A stretch of DNA of 64,000 nt from Campanula takesimana (taxonomy: Eukaryota; Streptophyta; Magnoliopsida; Asterales; Campanulaceae): the NCBI GenBank assembly GCA_026119855.1, contig JAOWBW010000027.1:1838623-1902622 (forward strand), read 5' to 3'. This document shows, in pieces, positions 55,310 through 64,000 of the stretch (position 1 is its first letter; the number at the start of each line of letters is the position of its first letter). Below the pieces are notes generated by a model. The model was not told where the DNA came from. It saw nothing but the letters and a program-made list of their open reading frames with translations, and did no database searches. The position numbers and the translations under genes are program-made.

Positions 55310-55312
<3 letters not shown>
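54976..55312. mobile_element. (TA)n-anchored foldback MITE, copy D
   Basis: The left end TATGAGAACCGTAAGAACC and the right end GGTTCTCACGGTTCTCATTT are inverted repeats, with TATATATA on the left and a long (TA)n on the right. The inside repeats GGATACAATAGC-like words. The right terminus GGAGCGCGACTATATA matches copy B's GGAGCACGACCCTATATA. Confidence 0.75.

Positions 55313-55368
<56 letters not shown>
55313..55368. repeat. (TA)n microsatellite
   Basis: About 28 TA units between foldback copy D and the next MITE. Confidence 0.95.
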
Positions 55369-55369
<1 letters not shown>

Positions 55370-55630
55370 TCCTTTCGTCTCAGGTTAGTGTTGACTGTCC
55401 CACAATAGCAAAGAATCTTTACTATTCCTCCCACTCTTTCTCTCTCCTGCTTTACTTTCATACTCACAACACCAATCAACTTACTATTCATCCCACTCAT
55501 TATCTCTCCTATTTAATTTTTCATACTCACAAACACCTCCTTCCATTATTTATCTCTTTTACTTTTTCTTAATTTGTGTGCTCAAAATTTTGGTCCACAC
55601 TAACTAGAGACTAACTAGAGACGGAAGGAG
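55369..55630. mobile_element. Stowaway-like MITE
   Basis: It starts CTCCTTTCGTCTCAGGTTAG, ends CTAGAGACGGAAGGAG, and its TA on the left is shared with the microsatellite. Confidence 0.88.
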
Positions 55631-55816
55631 TATATTCTGGATCGTACTTTGACTAAAATATTATGAAATTTGTACGAATTTTATAAATTTGATCGTGTTT
55701 TAATAGTGAATCAATAAAAATGTTTAGAACTTCAAGAAAATTATTAGAAAAAAATGAAACAAATTTCAAATACTTGATGAAAACATCAAAATATTTATTC
55801 TGGAATGAAGTTAGTA

Positions 55817-56090
55817 CTCCCTCCGGTCCAAAATATCTGTCGCTTTTGAGCAATTTTTTTGGTCCAAAATAATTGTCACTTTTGAGTCAAAACAATTAAA
55901 ATTCCTTATTTACCCTTGCATTGGAAGTTGATTTACTTTATTAATTGACTTAGTGAGTGTAATAATGTAAGAAAGTTGAACAATAAATAAGGGTAAGCAT
56001 GGAACTTTCACCATTAATATGCCTTAATAATTGCATTTCTTAATCTTTGTGAAAAGTCAAAAAACGACAGTTATTTTGGACCGGAGGGAG
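55817..56090. mobile_element. Stowaway-like MITE
   Basis: It starts CTCCCTCCGGTCCAAAATA and ends in the complement, TTTTGGACCGGAGGGAG, between TA dinucleotides. Confidence 0.9.
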
Positions 56091-56569
56091 TATATTTTAA
56101 TATCATACCAAACACTATTGCTCAATATCATTTTGGTTCTAGAAGATGCAATACTACGCCTTCATAGACCAACACTTCACTCACTTATAACCGCTCACTA
56201 AGGCATTAACCCGTGTTTCGCACATGTGTTTTCTTTTGTGCGTGGATATTTATAATTATATTATATAATTATTAAATATTTTAAATAAATATAGATAAAT
56301 TTAAAGATATATATAAATCTACTTGTGATTTTTTAATAATAGTGAAAATAGTTTTAGTTACTATAGTATAAAATAGATATTAAGATTGATTAATAGTATT
56401 GGTTAAGAATAAATTTATAATTTTTAAAAAAATTTACTTCGTTTGTCCCATAATGATGTCAGTTTTTACTCTTGATCGATTGAGAATATAATGTTTTAAT
56501 TGTAGTTAACATTAGTAGTAATTATGAGCTTAAATAGTAAATTAAAAGATAATGGTTACCTAAGTAGTT

Positions 56570-56845
56570 CTCCCTCCTTCCCAGAGTAAGAGTCATACCT
56601 CTCAAATGCATGGAGAATAAGAAATGGTAGAAGTAATTTAAGTGTTGTGAGTGTAAAAGTAATGTAAGAGAGAAAATGAGTGGGAGAGAATTGTAAATTG
56701 ATTGGTGTTGTGAGTATCAAAGTAAAGTATGAGAGAGAATGAGTGGGATGAATAGTAAAGATTCTTTGCCATTTTATGAAAGAGACTCTTACTCTAGGAT
56801 ATACCAAAAATAGAATGTATGACTTTTACCCTGAGACGAAGGGAA
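56570..56845. mobile_element. Stowaway-like MITE, diverged
   Basis: It starts CTCCCTCCTTCCCAGAGTAA and ends ACCCTGAGACGAAGGGA. Same subfamily as 9750-10023, with eroded ends. Confidence 0.75.
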
Positions 56846-56869
56846 TATTTTTTATCGTAAATAATAAGT

Positions 56870-57460
56870 TAAAAGTAATAGTTACTATATATAGTAACTA
56901 ATACTAATAATAGTAATTTTTTTCAAAAAAAAATACTAATAATAGTAATAATTACAATATATTGTAAATATTCTAATTAGTTAATATTATTATTAATAAT
57001 AGTTACTTTATATAGTAACTATTACACTTAACTAATATTAGTAATAGTAATAATTATGTCATATAATTAACTATTACAATTAACTAATACTATTAATAGT
57101 AATAGTTATCTTATTTAGTTAACTATTATAGTTAACTAATACTATTAATAGTAATGGTTACCCTTTATAGTAACTATTCTAGTTAACTAATACTATTAAT
57201 AGTAATAGTTACCCTTTATATAATAACTTTTACATTTAATTAATACTATTAACAGTAATAGTTATCTTATATAGTTAACTATTATAGTTAACTAATACTA
57301 TTAATAGTAATTGTTACTCTTTATAGTAACTATTATACTTAACTTATACTATTAATAGTAATAGTTATCTTATATAGTTAACTATTATAATAAACTAATA
57401 CTATTAATAGTAATAGTTAACTAATATAGCTACTATTACAATTAATTAATACTATTAGCT
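56870..57460. repeat. AT-rich palindromic minisatellite array
   Basis: About nine imperfect units of roughly 60 bp are built from AACTAATACTATTAATAGTA, ATAGTTACC or ATAGTTATC, and TAGTTAACTATTA. Each unit has internal dyad symmetry and could extrude as a cruciform. A short stretch with the same words lies at 5190-5280. Confidence 0.8.
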
Positions 57461-58677
57461 AATAAGAGAAAAATGAAAAGTTACTTAATTAAAATGTTAT
57501 GGATGATGTTGCACCACTAAAAGTAAGAGTTATCCAAAACTTGTCCACATGGCACCATCTTCGCCTCCCTTGCTTGTAGGGCAGCCTTCCTAAAACCACA
57601 CTTCCTCGCACTTTCACATTACATAAATCTCAACATCAATCTCACATTAATCTAGTAGATGACAATAGAAACACACCGACGGTTCTGATGGTTTCGGTTA
57701 CGGTTTGGTCCATTCGATTCGGAACCACCGGTTCGACGGTATTTGAAGCCTTGAACCTTAACCGGACAGGATGGTGTACGATCCTGGTTAGTCTGGCTAT
57801 ATTTTTTGGAGTGATTCGAGGCGGTTCCGATAAATCCAGTTCCAGTTCGTGCGGCGGTTCCGATCCGATTCTGATTATGATTACACTTTGGCCATCCCTA
57901 CCTTAGTGGTACCGTGATAGGACTGATAGCCTTGTAACTAACCTCAGGCCCATAACTTTTCAACTTATACAGTAAACCCCACATGGTTTGAATATTATCT
58001 CTATGGGACAAGGAGTTTTCAACGTTTCATTGAGATTAACGGCACAAGTCAAAACTCAAACAGAAACGTAGACAAGCTGTCAATTAGTACGTGCTATCTG
58101 ACTTTTGACTGAGACTTAATGACCGTCTCTTGTCTTCCCCAAAATTTGATAAAGTGCACTGTATTAACTGATAGCCACCAAAACGTTGGCAAATTTGTGA
58201 AGAAACAAAGAGTTTTATTAATACATTAAATAAATCTCTTCCGTACCTAAGTAAGAGGAGAGTTTTACTTTGATTGTAACGTTTATAAAAGGAAAAAAAA
58301 AAGCAGGTAGACATTGTAAGTGGGTTGAGGATATAATTGCCCATAACACTAATCATAGTGCAACTAGGCAAAAAGTAAGTGTTTTTTTTTTTTTTTTTTG
58401 TAACTATAGAAGCATTAAAATGACAAAGTTGTCCAAAACACTATTCCTCATTTCCTATCATTTGCCATTTTGGGAAAGAAACGCTTACTCTGAAACATAC
58501 CAAAAAAATATGACCCTTACTCTGTAGCGGAGGTTGTAGTTAAAAAATACCCTTAATTGTTCTATTCATAGCACGATCGCAATTTCTATGAAAAAGGAGT
58601 TTATTTCATCAACTTTTGTTCAATTTTCACTTAGGGCTCTATTTCATTTTCTTGGGGACGGACGGATGTAAGTATTA
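57461..58677. other. Transposon fragments, no gene
   Basis: 57661-57905 is GC-richer, with GGTTCGG, ACCGGTTCG and TTCCGAT words and a GGCCATCCCTA end like the GC-rich hAT-like elements, but no matching left end. 58250-58670 carries eroded MITE pieces (CTTACTCTG words, GGGGACGGACGGATG). A T tract lies at 58383-58399. Confidence 0.5.
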
Positions 58678-58930
58678 CTCCCTCCCTCTGTCCCGAAATA
58701 AATTTCGCTGTTTTTTTAAATGTTTGTATAAAGAAACTTTGAGTACTAATTTGAAGTTAATGTAATCATTTAATGACAAGTTGAAAATGTTATTGATAGT
58801 ATTTATATTGGTGTATCAATAACAAGTTTTACAATTATATTAGAATAGATAAATCAACTTATATTTATCGCTCAAAGTTTCTTTAAACTAACATCCGAAA
58901 AACGGTGACATTTATTCGGGACGAAGAAAG
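58678..58930. mobile_element. Stowaway-like MITE
   Basis: It starts CTCCCTCCCTCTGTCCCGAA, ends TTCGGGACGAAGAAAG, and is TA-flanked. Confidence 0.85.
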
Positions 58931-58932
58931 TA

Positions 58933-59328
58933 ATAGTTATGATCTATATCACCTAGAGTAGCATGAGAGGATCAAATACGTACGCTTAACACGGTTGTAC
59001 GAGCCCGGGTAAATGATCCATTAAGATTTTAGACAAATTCTTATATACAACGGTTGCATGGGAGTGCGGCGGGTCAAACCCGCCCGACCACCCGCCAACG
59101 ACTCCTCCACTCCCAGCGCGACACGTGACATTTAAAAAAAAAACCCCATAACTTTAAAATGCTATATCTTAATATTTATAACTCAGAAAAAATAAAAAAA
59201 ACATACCGTTGTGTTCGTCTCGATGAGACGAATAAAACTACATAGGTCATGATATGGTTTGGTTTTTTTTTTTTTTTAAAAAAACATATTTTTTTACAGA
59301 CAAAAAGTTTGAGCTGCTCATCAGCTAA
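58933..59328. other. Spacer with a GC-rich word cluster, no gene
   Basis: GGCGGGTCAAACCCGCC at 59068-59084 is an inverted repeat (GGCGGGT, ACCCGCC) in AT-rich DNA. No gene is seen. Confidence 0.5.
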
Positions 59329-59910
59329 GATGTAACACTCTGTTCTGATAAAAGTAACAGTTTCATTTTCAAAAAGTAACACTTTTCACAGTCAAATGTA
59401 ACAGCAATTTTACAAGAAAAATTAAATTGTTTGATAGTTTTTGTGGTTAGAAAAAGTAATATTTGAAGTGTAACAAAGTGAATATATAATTATAATTTTC
59501 TATATAGATGAATGTAACATTTTTATTTAGTAAATGTTACTTTTCTTCTTTAAAAAGAGAGTAAAAAATCACATATATAATCGGGTTTGCATTTCAATTG
59601 TTACTTTCTCAATAAAAAATTATTACATTTCAGATATAATGTTACATTTAAGAATATAAATTGTTACAATTGAGAAAAAAAATGTTACATTCATTTTTTA
59701 TAAAATGTAACATTAGTTTAGTTTGTCAATCTTATGTTAATATTGGAAAAAAAAGTGTTACATTTGAAAAAAAGAGTGTTACATTCTTTTATAAAAAGTG
59801 TGACATTAGTTTAGTTGTCAATCTTTATGTTATCTTTAATCTATTGCAGCAAAATTGTGGTACATTTTGAAAAAAAAATGTTACATTTCATTATAATAAG
59901 TGTTACTTTT
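59329..59910. repeat. TGTTACATTT / AAATGTAACA word array
   Basis: Some 18 copies of TGTTAC(A)TTT or its complement occur in about 580 bases, in both directions and at irregular spacing. Sparse copies also occur at 12078-12216. It is probably part of a non-autonomous DNA transposon whose ends I cannot define. A GTGCGGCGTCGCAC hairpin follows at 59959. Confidence 0.7.
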
Positions 59911-60111
59911 GTTGGGAGGAAAAAAGTTGGGGGTGACAAAAAAAAAAAAGATCGGCTCCGTGCGGCGTCGCACGCTGTGCGGCGGTTGCAAAAAAGAGAC
60001 CTCCCCAAGATTTTACACTAAAATAATCTAAATTAGTCATATATATTCATGCCCATTCATGCACCCACACACATGTTGCGTCGCTTGAATATTATGTAAC
60101 ATGAAAAAATA

Positions 60112-60408
60112 AATGGTGGAAGTGACATAGAATCAAACGTTAAGGTGAAGACATCAACGTGAAAAATAGATACTTCAAGGACGAAAAGGAAAAAAATAAA
60201 TACCTATTTCGTCCCTAACCTATTGACCTTTATACCTTTTCGTCCTCAACCTATTTTCTTTTTCCTTTTCGTCCTTAAAGTATCTATTTGCAGGATGAAG
60301 TGGTCCTTCCGTCTCCTCACCGTCTGGTCAAACGTTAAGGTAAAAAAGTCAATAGGTTAAGGACGAAATAGGTGTTTAACTCCATAGAATCAGTGTCACT
60401 TCGACCAT
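60112..60408. mobile_element. Foldback MITE
   Basis: The ends AATGGTGGAAGTGACA and the complement of GAATGGTCGAAGTGACA are inverted repeats. Nested inside are a 30-bp inverted pair (60165-60194 and 60260-60289) and a second pair, CCTATTTCGTCCCTAACC and GGTTAAGGACGAAATAGG. The whole of it can fold. No gene. Confidence 0.75.
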
Positions 60409-60450
60409 TCATATTTATACCTCATGCTTTTAATTCATTGTAAGGACACA

Positions 60451-60923
60451 AGGTTTTAAAAATCTCTAGGCGGCTGCTTGGCGTTGGAGCTGGGCCTAGC
60501 ACCTAGAGGCCTAGGTGAGGCCTGGTCGAGGCCTAGACGGGGCCGATAATACGATATAATTTATAACATCTCGGTGAATTAGCATTAAAAATGTCACTAA
60601 AAGATGCAAACCATTAATTTAATGTATATAATAATAAATTTAATACAATTTTTTCCACTGAAAATACTAATATTAAAAATTGTAGGCGGGCCTCTAAACA
60701 TATTTGAAGTTAATCTCGGCATTTTATTGAAAATTTAATGCAATTTTTTTTTTAATATATGACCTAAGCAGATTTGAATTAAGCGCGACGTTCTATGATG
60801 GCGTAGTGCCTAGGCAGGGTGACTGTACAACGAGTAAGTGCAATAGAATAAAGTTTGAAGGGGTGTACTCATGAATTGGGCGAGTATAACATCACGCTAT
60901 AATTATCCTTTGCCAATATCATA
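60451..60923. other. GCCTAGG-rich transposon fragment and spacer
   Basis: It starts ACAAGGTTTTAAAAATC, the end sequence of the element at 32031-32448, followed by CCTAGGCG/GGCCTAG words. The other end may lie near GCCTAGGCAGGG at 60810. No gene. Confidence 0.5.
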
Positions 60924-61205
60924 CTCCACCTGTCGCACAACTATGTGGACAAATTTCCTTTTTGGGCAATCAATTGTTAAGTTACACTTTCCTAAAATGA
61001 CGAAGAATCTTACTATTCATCCCACTCATTCTCTCTCATACTTTAAGTTTATACTCACAACACCAATCAACCTACTATTCCCTACTTACCTCACTTTCTT
61101 TTTATTTACTTCACTTTTCACACTTACAACAACTGACCACTACTATTCTTCTCTTAATTCCCGTGCAAAACTTATTTTGTCCCCATAGTTATAAGACAGA
61201 GGGAA
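60924..61205. mobile_element. Stowaway-like MITE, diverged
   Basis: It starts CTCCACCTGTCGCACAAC and ends ATAAGACAGAGGGAA, TA-flanked. The body matches 9750-10023 in the reverse direction (AATCTTACTATTCATCCCAC). Confidence 0.8.
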
Positions 61206-63208
61206 TATAAACTTATACAAGGAACCCCCATATTGTTTGAAAAATTATCCCTAGGTCCAACGAGATTTCAACTCTTTACAATAACTACAGAAAGTCAAAA
61301 ATTTGAACATAAACGTAGCAAAGATGATAACTACCTAGACTTTTACCATGTATTATACCTAATTAAATTATGGAAATTGGATAAGGTGATAACACCAAAA
61401 GATGGAAACGCTTATGAATGAAAGAAGGCTTCATTATGATTTATTAAATTTTTTCTCTCTTCAAAATAAATATTAAAAACAAATATTTATTTTTGAAACA
61501 TACATATACATAGTGCTACTTAAATTAAACTTGGGGTTTTTTTTTTTTCAAAGACGTTTTAAGTTAAAAAGTAAGAAGAATGATTGAACCCTACATCTCG
61601 CAGAGTGTAGTCTTGCTTTATTAATTATTAATGCAATTTTATTTTTTTTTTGGGAAAAACGCGTTTTTCCTAAATCTCAGGAAAAAAATGTGTTTTTAAA
61701 AAAATGCGGTGGTATTTTTGTAAATATGTGGAACTTCTTTTAAAAACACGTGATGACATTTTTGTATATAATCAAAACTTCTCAAACGGTTCTGTAGATG
61801 AATATAAAGTCTTTGGATATCATTTTCAACCATATTTGAAGGTCATGTCCAAGAAACCTTCTAGTTATTAACCTCAAAAGGTTCTTGACATCAATAATGA
61901 AGCATTCTGGATATGATTTGAGCAAGCACATTTGAACAAGGTCATGGCTAACAAACTTTCTGGATATCAAGCTCAAGAGGTTCTGGATATCAAGCTTAAG
62001 AGGTTTTGGATAGCCAGTTCTAGGGTTTTTTATAGCCAGTAAGCGTTTTGAAAGCCAGAACCTTTGAGACTAATAGACAAAACATTTGAAACTGATAGTC
62101 AGAATGATTTTTAGAAAGGAAATTTTGATAGCAACAGATAGCCAGAACATTTAAAGAAGTTAAATTTGAAGTTAAAATTGCTCTTTTCTAAACATTTTTA
62201 GCCAAATAAATTTCGAATAGGACAAAGAGACTGAACTTATAAGTTGAATTTCTTATGGATAACTTAAACTCATTAATATATTGGAGAGAAGGCAAAAACT
62301 TTCGACGAGACGAAAGAGAATATATGTATACTAATGTTACACCCGAGCGATGCACGGGCTGTTACTATTAATTTAAAAGATTGATATTAAAATAAATTTA
62401 TTGGAAAAACAAAAAACTTTTAAACATTATTGAAATAGTAATATTTATTTTACAAAATGAATGCTTAAATTATTTTTACAAAAAAACTAAAGTAATCGTT
62501 TACTACCCATTTAATTGCATGTATTTTTTTGAGGAAAATTTACTTGCATGACGGTTATAAACATAACGAAATATTATATATTATACTAAAAATATTTCTA
62601 AAAATATAAATGATTTTTTAAATAAAAAATATAGTAAATTAACACAATGAAATAAACCTTTATTAAGCAAAGAAGAAAAAATTCGAAAATCTACAAAAAC
62701 TTATTAAAAAATTTAGAAGCCCGTTTGAGGCCTTAAATTATATTTTTTTTTTTGGCATTTTAAACCCTGCAACAAAGGGCTTTGCCTGATGACTTTTGTT
62801 CGTCTCGCTCCGACGTTCGATTTGATATACGGTGCATTTCGTAGTTCATCCGGAGTCAAAAGTTACGACGGTTTCTGCGCACGCGCGCAAATGTGTCCAA
62901 AAACTTCAACACCTTAATGTCCGCATCAATTAGTAATTTTTCTCTATATATTGATCAAAATTAAATATTTTTACTAAATAAATGATTTAAAAAGTATCAT
63001 ATAAAAATCAACTTACATGCAAAGTTGAATACTTGTACCAAATTAAAGATAATGACATATTAGTCCTTGTTTAGTGAAAATTACACTTTTGCCCTTGATA
63101 GTGACTCTTGGGAGGGAAAGTGACTTTCGTGTTATTAATATAGTATAGAATAGATATATATATATGTGTGTGTGTGTTTATATATATGTGTAACAAGTAA
63201 GACAAAAA
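61206..63208. other. AT-rich spacer, no gene
   Basis: Notable contents: a perfect 18-bp palindrome at 61653-61670 (GGAAAAACGCGTTTTTCC); a short direct repeat CTGGATATCAAGCTYAAGAG (61961 and 61984) in a region of related words (61800-62060); and CCCGAGCGATGCACGGG at 62342, a near-palindrome. No coding region is recognisable. Confidence 0.55.
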
Positions 63209-63212
63209 TATA

Positions 63213-63380
63213 CTCCCTCCGTCCCATTTATATTGGTTATGTTTGACTTTTTTAGTGAACACAAACGAATTTTGACCAAACATTAATGTCTAACCAATCG
63301 TCCGAGTGAAATTCTAAAAAATACTAAGGATGAATCACTTATTAATTTATCAATAACAATTTTTAAAATTTCACATAGAT
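63213..63380. mobile_element. Stowaway-like MITE, right end lost
   Basis: It starts CTCCCTCCGTCCCATTTATA after TA and matches the 30428-30684 subfamily (TTTTGACCAAACATTAATGT). It breaks off at a TAGA microsatellite (63379-63395). A second fragment of the same subfamily lies at 63541-63695. Confidence 0.65.
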
Positions 63381-63701
63381 AGATAGATAGATAGTTGGAC
63401 TGATCTCACACCTAAGTCATTGTTTTTTCGTTTTCGTTTTCTTTTTTTCTAACGAATCCATGTCATTTGCCACATTTTAAGTAAAAAAAGTTGACTTGTC
63501 AAATAAATCATTTCTCGGTGGCAAGTTGGCAAATTGTATTTTTCTGATTTTTTATGGTAACACAAAATGTTGATCTAATAATTCTAATGAAATTCTAAAA
63601 ATTGTAATTGATAAATGATTAAGTGATTTAGCAATAACAATTTTTATAATTTTATTGTGATAACTAAATTGACACTAATGTATGATCAAAATTAATATAT
63701 A

Positions 63702-64000
63702 CTCCCTCCGTCCCACTCGAATTAGGACAAAATTTTATTTTGGTTGTCTCATTCGAATTAACACAACCCAAAATGAAAGTGTTCTATTTAATGGGACCCA
63801 CATTCACATTCACAACAACTTTTCACTCATTATTCTCTACCCTACTTTCTCTCTCATACTTCACTTTTCAAACTCTCAACACCTACTCTACTAACACTTT
63901 TTCCTTGATCCATTTTTTCCTTAATACACTTTTTCCTATCCAATTAGTTGCAAATTGTAATTGTGTTTCTGCTATGGGGTTGTGAATTACTCTCTCCGTC
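63702..64000. mobile_element. Stowaway-like MITE, running to or near the window end
   Basis: It starts CTCCCTCCGTCCCACTCG after TA. No right end is seen before the window closes. Another left-end-like CTCTCTCCGTC begins at 63990, so a second MITE may be nested or adjacent. Confidence 0.7.

Noticed and set aside
55220..55572. Frames rich in alternating Tyr-Ile across 55313-55368
   Set aside because: They are translations of the (TA)n microsatellite.

Overview
This is plant nuclear DNA, almost certainly from a flowering plant and probably a eudicot. It is a stack of nested transposable elements with no host gene that I can support. The evidence is Ty1/copia and Ty3/gypsy (chromodomain) retrotransposons primed by the TGGTATCAGAGC tRNA-iMet type site, a TRIM, a large retrotransposon derivative (LARD), hAT transposons with 8-bp target duplications, and more than a dozen Stowaway-type MITEs with CTCCCTCCGTCCC ends between TA dinucleotides. 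Every long open frame belongs to a mobile element and nearly all are broken. I cannot name the species.

Layout. 1-4350: 3' part of a Tekay/Del-like chromovirus (RNase H, integrase, chromodomain) with its 2.5-kb 3' LTR, apparently inserted in a GC-rich hAT-like element (to about 5189). 5686-9389: a complete but decayed 3.7-kb hAT element with a BED-finger transposase pseudogene, flanked by AGCGACTC duplications. 9467-12050: Stowaway MITEs, a GGGGAT repeat and two (TA)n-anchored foldback elements. 12447-13935: a GC-rich hAT-like element holding a 1,041-bp miniature of the 5686-9389 family (TATACGGG duplications). 14175-21402: a Stowaway MITE split by a 7-kb composite hAT-type element, which itself holds a minus-strand copia element, two smaller hAT elements and another MITE. 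21825-22735: two TRIM copies head to head, forming a long inverted repeat. 22972-29468: a young copia element with only two coding lesions. 29490-32497: a hAT-like element, MITEs and microsatellites. 32563-46848: a 14.3-kb Sirevirus-like copia element inserted in a MITE, with a 4.4-kb extra gene after pol. 47228-54874: a 7.6-kb LARD with 2,095-bp LTRs and no coding capacity, inserted in a (TA)n-anchored element. 54975-64000: MITEs, an AT-rich palindromic repeat array, TGTTACATTT-rich DNA and other repeat-derived sequence.

Three points stand out. First, the Sirevirus-like element carries after pol a gene larger than usual for the family, and ahead of it lie a TATA box, a CT-rich leader and a plausible 89-bp intron, as if it had its own transcription unit. 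Second, two donor/derivative pairs sit side by side: the full-size and miniature hAT elements share ends, promoter and repeat arrays, and the chromovirus and LARD share several blocks of LTR sequence. Third, GC-rich clusters built on CGCCCGGTC-like words occur in the otherwise AT-rich non-coding parts of three different retrotransposons. Insertion order can be read from the nesting: the LARD and the 23-29 kb copia element have near-identical LTRs (young), while the Sirevirus-like and minus-strand copia elements are older.
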